Origin: Arenibacter sp. P308M17
GTDB lineage: Bacteria; Bacteroidota; Bacteroidia; Flavobacteriales; Flavobacteriaceae
DNA length: 64,000 nt
Assembly (NCBI RefSeq): GCF_003426735.1
Contig: NZ_QVON01000003.1
Coordinates: 496,001-560,000 of the forward strand
Direction: 5' to 3'
How positions within the stretch are numbered: the first letter of the stretch is position 1; each line of letters begins with the position of its first letter. Positions 9,974-17,132 of this stretch are shown here, piece by piece. Under the pieces are notes generated by a model. That model did not search any database and had not been told where the DNA came from. It worked only from the letters and a program-made list of their open reading frames with translations. A program made the position numbers and the translations under genes.

Positions 9974-10275
9974 GAAAAGCACCAATTTAGCACAGTAAAG
10001 ATAAATGGTTTTCCTTTTATTGAATATTTTTTGATAAAATTAAACCCGGAAAAAGTGTATCTCCAGTTCATTTCACAGTTCAATCCAAAGATTCTCCGAC
10101 CCTTGGAATAAAGGCTTGGCGATGAAAAATGTATTTCATCGAATAAATCATTTCATTTGAATTCATGCTAAATAATTTCTTGTAATATTACAATCGTTGG
10201 TTATTGGAAACCAATTTCGAGAACACAAGAATTCCCCATTCTTCCCTTTCTTCCTACTTACAAATAGAACATTAT

Positions 10276-10752
10276 ATGAAAATGATTTTCCATTATTTTG
10301 TAATGCTTTTGTTCGCATTTGTAACAGTCTCCTGCAGTACGGAGTCTATAGGGCCGGCAATTGGTTCCGAAGTCGAAAATGCGGTAGAAGTGGAACAGGA
10401 ATTACTCGGCATCGTCAACGAACACCGAGTTTCTTTGGGGTATAACTATCTAGATTTTAGCTTGGTAGCCTATGAGTACGCCAACAAGCATACCGATTAT
10501 ATGATAGCCAAGGGCACTATTAACCATGATAATTTTAGCGCCCGTGCATCGGATATTTCCCAAGCAGTGAATGCCTCCTATGTCTCTGAAAATGTGGCCA
10601 AGGACTATGATTCTGCCCTTGAGGCCTTTCAAAAATGGTTGGCCAGTGCCGACCACAGGAAAACTATGGAAGGTGAATTTACGCACACCGCGGTAAGCGT
10701 TAAGAGAAATACCGACGGTAAACTATATTTTACACAACTCTTCTACCGATAA
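10276..10752 (+). CDS. CAP/SCP-domain lipoprotein
   Basis: A 158-residue lipoprotein with signal peptide and lipobox FVTVSC (cysteine 20). The mature part is a single CAP (SCP/PR-1-like) domain: helix ELLGIVNEHRVSLG, KHTDYMIAKGTINHDNF with the conserved histidines, SENVAKDYDSALEAFQKWLAS, and a final strand with YFTQLFYR. Bacterial CAP proteins are secreted and mostly of unknown activity. ATG 10276 was chosen because it puts the signal peptide at the very N-terminus; an upstream in-frame ATG at 10204 would add 24 hydrophilic residues before it. It is a single gene, not tightly linked to its neighbours. Confidence 0.85.
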   Translation: MKMIFHYFVMLLFAFVTVSCSTESIGPAIGSEVENAVEVEQELLGIVNEHRVSLGYNYLDFSLVAYEYANKHTDYMIAKGTINHDNFSARASDISQAVNASYVSENVAKDYDSALEAFQKWLASADHRKTMEGEFTHTAVSVKRNTDGKLYFTQLFYR

Positions 10753-10880
10753 TCCTCTTAAAAACGGTTTACTTTTATTATTTTTGATGTTAGGCCAAGC
10801 TATTAAAATTGGGTGGCGGTCGCTATCGTATTTTAAGGAGCGGCAGTATAGAACTAATCTTAATTTTAATTGAATACACT

Positions 10881-11426
10881 ATGTCCATAAAACGACCATT
10901 CAATCTAAATAAATGGCTTTCAGAGAACAGGGATACGTTAAAACCTCCCGTAGGAAACAAAAATCTCTATACGGAATCGGAAGATTACATTGTTATGGTT
11001 GTTGCCGGCCCCAATGCCAGAAAAGATTATCATTATAACGAAACAGAGGAACTGTTTTATCAATTGGAAGGCAATATTGAGGTCCATATTCAAGAAAACG
11101 GCCAAAAAAAGACAATGGAACTTGGCCCTGGGGATATGTACCTGCACCCTGCAAAAATACCCCATTCCCCGGTGAGGAAAGAAGGGTCCATAGGTTTGGT
11201 CATAGAACGTAAACGGGCAGGGATGAACGTTGACGATGGCCTGCTGTGGTTTTGCGATAACTGCAACAATAAACTCTATGAAGTATACTTCACCTTAAAT
11301 AATATTGAAAAAGATTTTTTAGGGCATTTTAAAACCTTCTACGGTTCTGAGGAACTTAGAACCTGCGACAATTGTGGCACAATAATGCCCGTAGATGAAA
11401 GGTTTATTGCCAAGGAGGACCAATAG
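10881..11426 (+). CDS. haaO: 3-hydroxyanthranilate 3,4-dioxygenase
   Basis: A 181-residue cupin enzyme that opens the ring of 3-hydroxyanthranilate in the kynurenine route, giving the precursor of quinolinate for NAD. The cupin core shows the iron ligands in HYNETEELFYQLEG and HPAKIPHSP. The C-terminal third adds a rubredoxin-like metal site with two CxxC pairs (FCDNCNN and TCDNCG), as in prokaryotic members. ATG 10881 gives MSIKRPFNLNKWL, the normal family N-terminus; an upstream GTG/TTG frame is excluded because it adds an unrelated 24 residues. No other kynurenine gene is visible in this window, so the rest of the pathway must lie elsewhere. Confidence 0.95.
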   Translation: MSIKRPFNLNKWLSENRDTLKPPVGNKNLYTESEDYIVMVVAGPNARKDYHYNETEELFYQLEGNIEVHIQENGQKKTMELGPGDMYLHPAKIPHSPVRKEGSIGLVIERKRAGMNVDDGLLWFCDNCNNKLYEVYFTLNNIEKDFLGHFKTFYGSEELRTCDNCGTIMPVDERFIAKEDQ

Positions 11427-11803
11427 TCATCCTCCAATCTTAAAAACTGTTTAAGTTTTATCCCTTGGTTCTTTTAGTTGCCCTTTCGCCAGCTGGCCAC
11501 TTCGCTAAAAACAGCCACCAGCTGTTTTCTAAACGTTCGGTCCTACCCTGATTCAGTTATTTTTCGGTCCGTAGCTATGGCTATGCACCATAAAATACCT
11601 TCGCTTGACGAAAACCTGCCAGCCGGCAGGCAGGAATACACTATAAAATATTCCAAAAACAAAATTTAAAGAGTTTCTTAAATTACTTTCAATAACCTAA
11701 AGCCGAATCCGGTTGTAAAACTTTTATAGTTGGTAATGCCTTGGGCTGTACATTAATTTGTAAATTTGAATTAATATAACAATTACCTATAAAAAAGTTA
11801 TAA
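11427..11803. other. Intergenic region with palindromic and dispersed repeats
   Basis: 377 nt without a convincing gene. It holds CCGTAGCTATGGCTATGC at 11569-11586, which recurs with one change at 23009-23026, and a small GC-rich hairpin at 11615-11630 (CCTGCC and GGCAGG arms) in an AT-rich setting. The 3' end carries the aldehyde dehydrogenase promoter. Confidence 0.6.
11761..11768 (+). promoter_or_regulatory. Bacteroidetes -7 box for the aldehyde dehydrogenase
   Basis: TAAATTTG matches TAnnTTTG and lies 35 nt before the ATG at 11804. Confidence 0.45.
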
Positions 11804-13357
11804 ATGTCAAAAATTGCACAAGAATTTGGAATCCATGAAGCCTTAAAAAAATTAGGTATACAAACTATAAATAACGGAACATCCACAGGGTTGAATAATT
11901 TTGCATCGGGCGGGGAGTTAAGCTCATATTCCCCGGTAGATGGTGCTCTAATCGGCAAGGTAAGGTCCACCTCCAAAAAGGATTATGAAACGGTAATGGA
12001 TGTGGCCACCAATGCATTTAAAATTTGGAGAACCAAACCGGCACCCCAACGGGGGGAAATTGTGCGACAATTTGGCGATAAACTTCGTGAACTCAAGGAA
12101 CCCTTGGGAATATTGGTTTCCTATGAAATGGGAAAATCGTATCAAGAAGGTTTGGGAGAGGTGCAGGAAATGATTGATATATGTGATTTCGCCCTAGGAC
12201 TATCAAGGCAATTGCACGGACTTACCATGCACTCCGAAAGACCCGGGCATAGAATGTACGAACAATATCATCCTCTGGGGGTAGTTGGCATAATCTCGGC
12301 CTTTAATTTCCCTGTAGCCGTATGGGCCTGGAATACGGCCTTGGCATGGATATCGGGAGATGTCTGCGTTTGGAAGCCAAGTGAAAAAACACCCCTGTGT
12401 GGTCTGGCCTGCCAAAACATAGTGGCAACAGTTCTTAAAGAAAATAATCTTCCCGAAGGTATCTCCTGTTTGATCAATGGCGATTATAAGGTAGGTGAAT
12501 TTATGACGCATGACAAAAGGGTGCCATTAGTATCCGCTACTGGATCCATTCGTATGGGCAAGACGGTGGCCCAAGCTGTGGCCGCCCGACTAGGAAAATC
12601 GCTCTTGGAACTTGGAGGAAACAATGCAATTATCGTAACCCCTGATGCAGATATTAAAATGACCGTCATTGGAGCTGTTTTTGGGGCCGTTGGCACAGCA
12701 GGCCAGCGCTGTACCTCTACCCGAAGATTAATTGTGCACGACAGCATTTATGAAAAGGTAAAAGAGGCCATTGTAACCGCCTACAATCAGTTGAGAATAG
12801 GGAATCCATTGGATCAAAAGAACCATGTAGGCCCTTTAATAGATACCGATGCCGTAAGTATGTACCAACGGGCGCTTAAAAAAGTGGTGGAAGAAGGAGG
12901 TAAGCTAATTGTTGAAGGCGGAGTGCTGCAGGGGAAAGGATATGAGAGTGGATGCTATGTGAAGCCCGCCATTGCCGAGGCAAACAATACTTATGAGATG
13001 GTACAACAGGAGACATTTGCCCCAATATTATACCTCTTAAAATATTCCGGAGACTTAGAAAATGCCATTGCCCTACAAAATGGAGTAGTCCAGGGACTAT
13101 CCTCTGCAATAATGACCAATAATCTGCGGGAAGCAGAACGTTTTTTATCTGCCCAGGGCAGCGATTGCGGAATAGCCAATGTCAACATTGGAACTTCAGG
13201 AGCAGAGATCGGAGGAGCCTTTGGAGGTGAAAAAGAAACAGGTGGCGGTCGCGAATCCGGTTCGGATGCATGGAAAATCTATATGCGAAGACAGACGAAC
13301 ACTATCAACTACACCACGGAATTGCCTTTGGCACAAGGTATTAAGTTCGACCTTTAA
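11804..13357 (+). CDS. Aldehyde dehydrogenase, ALDH7/antiquitin type
   Basis: A 517-residue NAD(P)-dependent aldehyde dehydrogenase. Signatures are FNFPVAVWAWN and WKPSEKTPL (cofactor site), LLELGGNNAIIV with the general-base glutamate, and GTAGQRCTSTRR with the nucleophilic cysteine. The QRCTSTRR and GGNNAI forms are those of antiquitin (ALDH7), which oxidises alpha-aminoadipate semialdehyde in lysine breakdown. That substrate is known for the family and inferred here. Length is normal. It is monocistronic, with a promoter box upstream and a terminator-like hairpin starting 16 nt after the stop. It is not a muconate-semialdehyde dehydrogenase despite lying next to haaO. Confidence 0.92.
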   Translation: MSKIAQEFGIHEALKKLGIQTINNGTSTGLNNFASGGELSSYSPVDGALIGKVRSTSKKDYETVMDVATNAFKIWRTKPAPQRGEIVRQFGDKLRELKEPLGILVSYEMGKSYQEGLGEVQEMIDICDFALGLSRQLHGLTMHSERPGHRMYEQYHPLGVVGIISAFNFPVAVWAWNTALAWISGDVCVWKPSEKTPLCGLACQNIVATVLKENNLPEGISCLINGDYKVGEFMTHDKRVPLVSATGSIRMGKTVAQAVAARLGKSLLELGGNNAIIVTPDADIKMTVIGAVFGAVGTAGQRCTSTRRLIVHDSIYEKVKEAIVTAYNQLRIGNPLDQKNHVGPLIDTDAVSMYQRALKKVVEEGGKLIVEGGVLQGKGYESGCYVKPAIAEANNTYEMVQQETFAPILYLLKYSGDLENAIALQNGVVQGLSSAIMTNNLREAERFLSAQGSDCGIANVNIGTSGAEIGGAFGGEKETGGGRESGSDAWKIYMRRQTNTINYTTELPLAQGIKFDL

Positions 13358-13372
13358 AGTTACACCCTTACG

Positions 13373-13417
13373 CAAAAACCCACTAGGTACCGGTTTGCTT
13401 CCAATACGTAGCGGGTT
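13373..13417 (+). terminator. Terminator hairpin after the aldehyde dehydrogenase
   Basis: AAAACCC-CTA pairs with TAG-GGGTTTT around a 23-nt loop, with one A/C mismatch. A T-run lies inside the 3' arm. Confidence 0.55.
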
Positions 13418-14176
13418 TTAAACCAACCAACTAAATTACATCCCGAAGAATAGGTATTAGGTACTCCAAGACAAAAAATTCATATTCGAATATTCAAAAA
13501 TAAAAACCCGTAGCCAATTGAAAATTTCCCCTCCCCCCGAATAGGTCCATTAGAAAAAGCTGCGGGTTTAACCTAATTAACTCAAATAATTATGTTGAAA
13601 AAGACCTATTCCAATGCCGGAACCTAGTCGGGAGAAATTAGGTCTTTTTAATTCTATTATCTATGCTAAAGTCTATATTTGCTTCCACATTTAAAAGCAA
13701 AAATATATGGATGGTAATAAAATGTGTATAATTGGCACATTTTGAAGTTACCGGTCAATTCCAATGTACATCCCGTTTTCCAAAATTTTTGAAATACGCG
13801 CTTGAAACAATTCTTAAAACGGGCCATTTACGATTATTGTCTAAATTTTATCGAAAGAAATATAAGCTTCCTTTAAGCTTCCTTTAGGGCATTTTTTGCC
13901 AACTATTTGAAAGGGAAGGTTTAATGACATTTTTTTAACACTTATGGAAATTTTTAATACATTTAGACAAACCCTTACAGCTATTCCAAATGTCTAAAAC
14001 ACAACCCATTTATTGGGTAATGTTGTTGCCATTAATGTTGGAACCTATTTTACCCCTTGCTCTGCAATACCTGCACCACCAAAACTAGGGATGTAGCTAA
14101 AAATAGAAAGCTGGTAGAGAGAAAAAACGACTATCTGAACCTTGATCAAAACAACTGACCCTAAACAATAAAGCAA
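13418..14176. other. Long intergenic region with stacked hairpins
   Basis: About 760 nt without a supported gene. It contains a long-loop hairpin at 13504-13569 (AAACCCG-AGC with GCT-CGGGTTT), a perfect 11-bp stem at 13598-13608/13639-13649 (AAAAAGACCTA with TAGGTCTTTTT) around a 30-nt loop, and a perfect tandem 11-mer (AAGCTTCCTTT twice) at 13864-13885. The rest, up to the ATG at 14177, is AT-rich and unremarkable. The first two hairpins of the area share flanking sequence, which suggests duplication. Confidence 0.6.
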
Positions 14177-14728
14177 ATGGAAAACCTTAGTATTTGGTGC
14201 TGGTTCATACCCGCAGTTGTGGGTATTGTCTGTGCCCTATTTGGCTACTTGATCGGCAAAAGCAAGAATTCCCCAATAGACCATACTTCAGAAGTAAATA
14301 CCTTAAAGGACAAAAATGCAAGGCTGGAAACAGATTTGGCCGCCTGTAAAAAACAACTCTCCCAAAAAGTGGAGCTAATTGTACCTGACAGGCCCATGGC
14401 CCCAATAGCCGCAGAAGAAGCCCTACTTCCCTTTAATGCGCAGGCAGCAAAAGCCGCGCTTGGGAGAACTGTTAAACGGGACGACCTAAAGATCGTTGAA
14501 GGAATAGGACCAAAAATTCAGCAACTATTCAATTCTTATAACATTAAAACTTGGAAAGATCTATCCGAAACTGCCGTTGCCAAATGTCAGGAGGTATTGG
14601 ACAGTGGAGGTGCCCCTTATAAAATTCACGATCCGGCATCCTGGCCAATGCAGGCAAAAATGGCCTACGAGGGCAAATGGAAAGATTTGTACAAATGGCA
14701 GGAAGAGCACAAAAGAGGCAAATTATAG
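14177..14728 (+). CDS. Membrane-anchored helix-hairpin-helix protein
   Basis: A 183-residue protein. One membrane segment at about residues 9-27 (PAVVGIVCALFGYLIG) is followed by a short coiled coil (residues 35-65), a linker, and a helix-hairpin-helix module around LKIVEGIGPKIQQLF and TWKDLSETAVAKCQEVL. Similar small proteins in Bacteroidetes carry a DUF4332/HhH-like domain after an N-terminal helix; the module is usually nucleic-acid binding, but the role is not known. It is convergent with the acyl-ACP desaturase. The start is the first ATG and places the membrane helix at the N-terminus. Confidence 0.75.
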   Translation: MENLSIWCWFIPAVVGIVCALFGYLIGKSKNSPIDHTSEVNTLKDKNARLETDLAACKKQLSQKVELIVPDRPMAPIAAEEALLPFNAQAAKAALGRTVKRDDLKIVEGIGPKIQQLFNSYNIKTWKDLSETAVAKCQEVLDSGGAPYKIHDPASWPMQAKMAYEGKWKDLYKWQEEHKRGKL

Positions 14729-14897
14729 TCTTTACAATTTCCTATATAATTCCCCAAGAAGGGTTGGAACAAAAAATGTATTAATGCATATTTCATTATA
14801 CCACTACCTCAGCAATCCATTGCTGCCAAGAAAAATAACTTTAAAATACCCCCTATATGTTCTTAAGTGGAGTATTCATGCCAATTGGCAATATCTT

Positions 14898-15896
14898 CTA
14901 GCCCATTCTTCCGTTGGCTTCAACCCATTTGAACCTATAGTTGTCTTCCGGGAATTTCATCCTGCTGGCGATTCGTTCCAATCTATCGGGCAACTTCATT
15001 AAATAGTCCCTTGCCCTTTCAGCATCATCATTAAGGCTTCTAATACTATCCAATTCCCAATAACTATTTAATTTTTTCAATATTTCTATATAGTCCTGAG
15101 CGGTATAAACCCCCAATCTTTGGGCACAATTGGAAAAGTTTTCAAACGCGGTCCCAATACTACCGCCCGACTCCCTTAGGAAATGGGCCGGCATTACAAT
15201 TTTTTTCTTCATCATGTCTGCAAAAGCCAACATCATCTGACTAGGATCGTTTTCAAAAATCACCTTAACAAACTCCCTATAGGCCAAATGATGGCGCATC
15301 TCGTCCCCTGCAATAATGGTACACATTTTTCCAAGAAGCGTATTGCCCCCCTTTTTGCACATTTGACCCACCCTTTTGTGCGAAATATTGGTGGCCAACT
15401 CTTGAAAAGAGGTATATACGAAGTTTTTATAGGGATCCCTATCCGTTCCTATATCGAAACCATCGGCAATTAAATACTGGGTGGTAATTTCCATTTCCCG
15501 CATATTGACCCTGCCGGCCAAATAAAGGTATTTGTTCAGCACATCGCCATGCCTATTTTCTTCCGCAGTCCAATGACGCACCCATTTAGACCATCCATTC
15601 TTGTTTTCACCGTGTTGATCTATCCCTTCTACATCCATTAGCCAAGATTCATAGGTAGGGAGGGCCTCCTCGGTAATGGTATCGGCTACCAGGGTGACCC
15701 ACAGATCGTACCCCAATTCCTTGGCTTCCTCGCGTATCTGATTTACATGGTCCATAAAGCCTTCACTTTGGGTATCCGGTAAAAAATCCGTGGGTTGCCA
15801 AATATCTTGAATCGGAATAAGGTACTGGTCTATAAAACCATCCACCTTACCTTCAATGGACTTCATTACTTCTATTCTAACGTTCTTATTAGACAT
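14898..15896 (-). CDS. Acyl-ACP desaturase (stearoyl-ACP 9-desaturase type)
   Basis: A 332-residue soluble di-iron enzyme that puts a double bond into acyl chains bound to acyl carrier protein. Both iron-binding motifs are clear: EENRHGD near residue 120 and DEMRHHL near residue 213, the paired E-x-x-H signatures of the FA_desaturase_2 family. Length is normal. It lies 63 nt downstream of the phosphatase gene on the same strand, so the two could share a transcript. A role in membrane fluidity follows from the family. Confidence 0.93.
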   Translation of the reverse strand: MSNKNVRIEVMKSIEGKVDGFIDQYLIPIQDIWQPTDFLPDTQSEGFMDHVNQIREEAKELGYDLWVTLVADTITEEALPTYESWLMDVEGIDQHGENKNGWSKWVRHWTAEENRHGDVLNKYLYLAGRVNMREMEITTQYLIADGFDIGTDRDPYKNFVYTSFQELATNISHKRVGQMCKKGGNTLLGKMCTIIAGDEMRHHLAYREFVKVIFENDPSQMMLAFADMMKKKIVMPAHFLRESGGSIGTAFENFSNCAQRLGVYTAQDYIEILKKLNSYWELDSIRSLNDDAERARDYLMKLPDRLERIASRMKFPEDNYRFKWVEANGRMG

Positions 15897-15959
15897 TCTT
15901 CAAATTTTATGTAAATATCCTTAATAATCTTGATAATCTGTCCCTATGGACAGTAAAAT

Positions 15960-16685
15960 TTAGTTTCTTCCCATTTCGGAAGGATAAAACAAATATACCG
16001 GATCACTTTGCCAATATTGCTTGGATTCAACGTCCATGATCGTCAATGGTCCTCTAAATGCCGCCCCTGTGTCTACATTCCAAATATTGGCTGCATTCTT
16101 CGGAGTGGTCCTCCCAATCCTTGTTACCGGAGTATGACCAATAAAAATCTCCTTGTAATGTAATAACCTTTGTGGGTAAAAATCATCTTCTTTGGTCAGT
16201 GAAGGATCTAAGGACAATGCCAATTCCCAAAGGGTCCTATCCCAATAATAGGTTTTGGTAAAATACTCGTGGCCCACACCCCTTAAGTTAGTAAATCCTG
16301 CGTGGATAAACAAGCGATTTTCAGTATCTAGAATATAATTCTCCAAATTATCGTAAAATTGAATGTGGGCTTCCTTTAATTCATCGCCCACCAATCGATA
16401 AGAATCCTGGGTAGCACTCCCTCCGTGTTGCAACCAAATGGGATTATGCTCCCCACTTTTCAACCAGTCATTACAAAGTTCATCGTGATTTCCCCTAATG
16501 AACTTACATTTGTGCGTTAGCCTTAGTTCCATTAAAAAATTTACGGTATTTACAGCATCACTCCACCCATCCACATAATCCCCCAAAAATATAAGATGGT
16601 CCTTGGGACTTACATTTGCCCTTGTCAAAACTTGTTTCAGGGCCTTTAAGCCCGAATGAAGGTCTCCGATTACCAATGTTCTCAT
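15960..16685 (-). CDS. Calcineurin-like metallophosphatase
   Basis: A 241-residue protein with the full metallophosphoesterase signature: GDLHSG, GDYVDGWSD, RGNHDE, a central histidine and GHTPV. The set and the size fit the PPP-like group containing bacterial Ser/Thr phosphatases and diadenosine tetraphosphatases (PrpE/ApaH-like). The substrate cannot be decided from sequence. It is the first gene of a possible pair with the desaturase and diverges from nrdJ across a 447-nt intergenic region. Confidence 0.88.
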   Translation of the reverse strand: MRTLVIGDLHSGLKALKQVLTRANVSPKDHLIFLGDYVDGWSDAVNTVNFLMELRLTHKCKFIRGNHDELCNDWLKSGEHNPIWLQHGGSATQDSYRLVGDELKEAHIQFYDNLENYILDTENRLFIHAGFTNLRGVGHEYFTKTYYWDRTLWELALSLDPSLTKEDDFYPQRLLHYKEIFIGHTPVTRIGRTTPKNAANIWNVDTGAAFRGPLTIMDVESKQYWQSDPVYLFYPSEMGRN

Positions 16686-17045
16686 TTGGCAAAAATCGCG
16701 AATACCACTTTAATAACCATGACCAAAAGAGCCAAAAATGGAAATCCCTGTATAATTCATGTACAAACCCAATAATCCCTGGATAATAAGTTGGCGGTAA
16801 GTAGTTGCAGTTGGCATTTGGACTTTGGCAAAAAAAAGGATTTCACTGCCCCCCTCCTTATCCCCAATTTAGACAACCAACGTTTATAGAACAAATTCCG
16901 AGATCCGAAGCAGTAACTTTATCCAAAAGAAGGACTTTGGAAAAAAACTCTAAAAAAAGTTTAATTTATTTGTTCACTTTTAACTAAAAAAAATTATATA
17001 ATAAATTGATTATAAATTATTTAAACAATTTTTATTGCAAACTTT

Positions 17046-17061
17046 TATGATAATTATCATA
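17046..17061. promoter_or_regulatory. Palindromic operator candidate before nrdJ
   Basis: TATGATAATTATCATA is a perfect 16-bp palindrome resembling a Fur-superfamily box. It lies 23 nt upstream of the -7 box, where a repressor or activator could act. Confidence 0.45.
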
Positions 17062-17083
17062 TTTTTCTTTATACTTTTTTTAA

Positions 17084-17091
17084 TACTTTTG
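17084..17091 (+). promoter_or_regulatory. Bacteroidetes -7 box for nrdJ
   Basis: TACTTTTG fits TAnnTTTG. It lies about 42 nt before the ATG at 17133. Confidence 0.45.
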
Positions 17092-17132
17092 TTCTTTATA
17101 CCAATTTAACTACAACCCTTAAAAATCATTAT

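Larger units (their letters stand above)
16686..17132. other. Intergenic region upstream of nrdJ
   Basis: 447 nt, strongly AT-rich near nrdJ. It contains a 16-bp perfect palindrome (17046-17061) and a TAnnTTTG promoter box (17084-17091). I looked for a cobalamin riboswitch because nrdJ is B12-dependent and saw no B12 box. Confidence 0.6.

Noticed and set aside
10204-10275. Longer N-terminus for the CAP lipoprotein
   Set aside because: It would place 24 hydrophilic residues before the signal peptide, so the ATG at 10276 is preferred.
11804-13357. Aldehyde dehydrogenase as a kynurenine-pathway muconate-semialdehyde dehydrogenase
   Set aside because: Its signatures are of the ALDH7/antiquitin group, so closeness to haaO is not taken as functional linkage.
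16686-17132. Cobalamin riboswitch before nrdJ
   Set aside because: No B12 box or long structured leader was seen; the region is AT-rich with one short palindrome.
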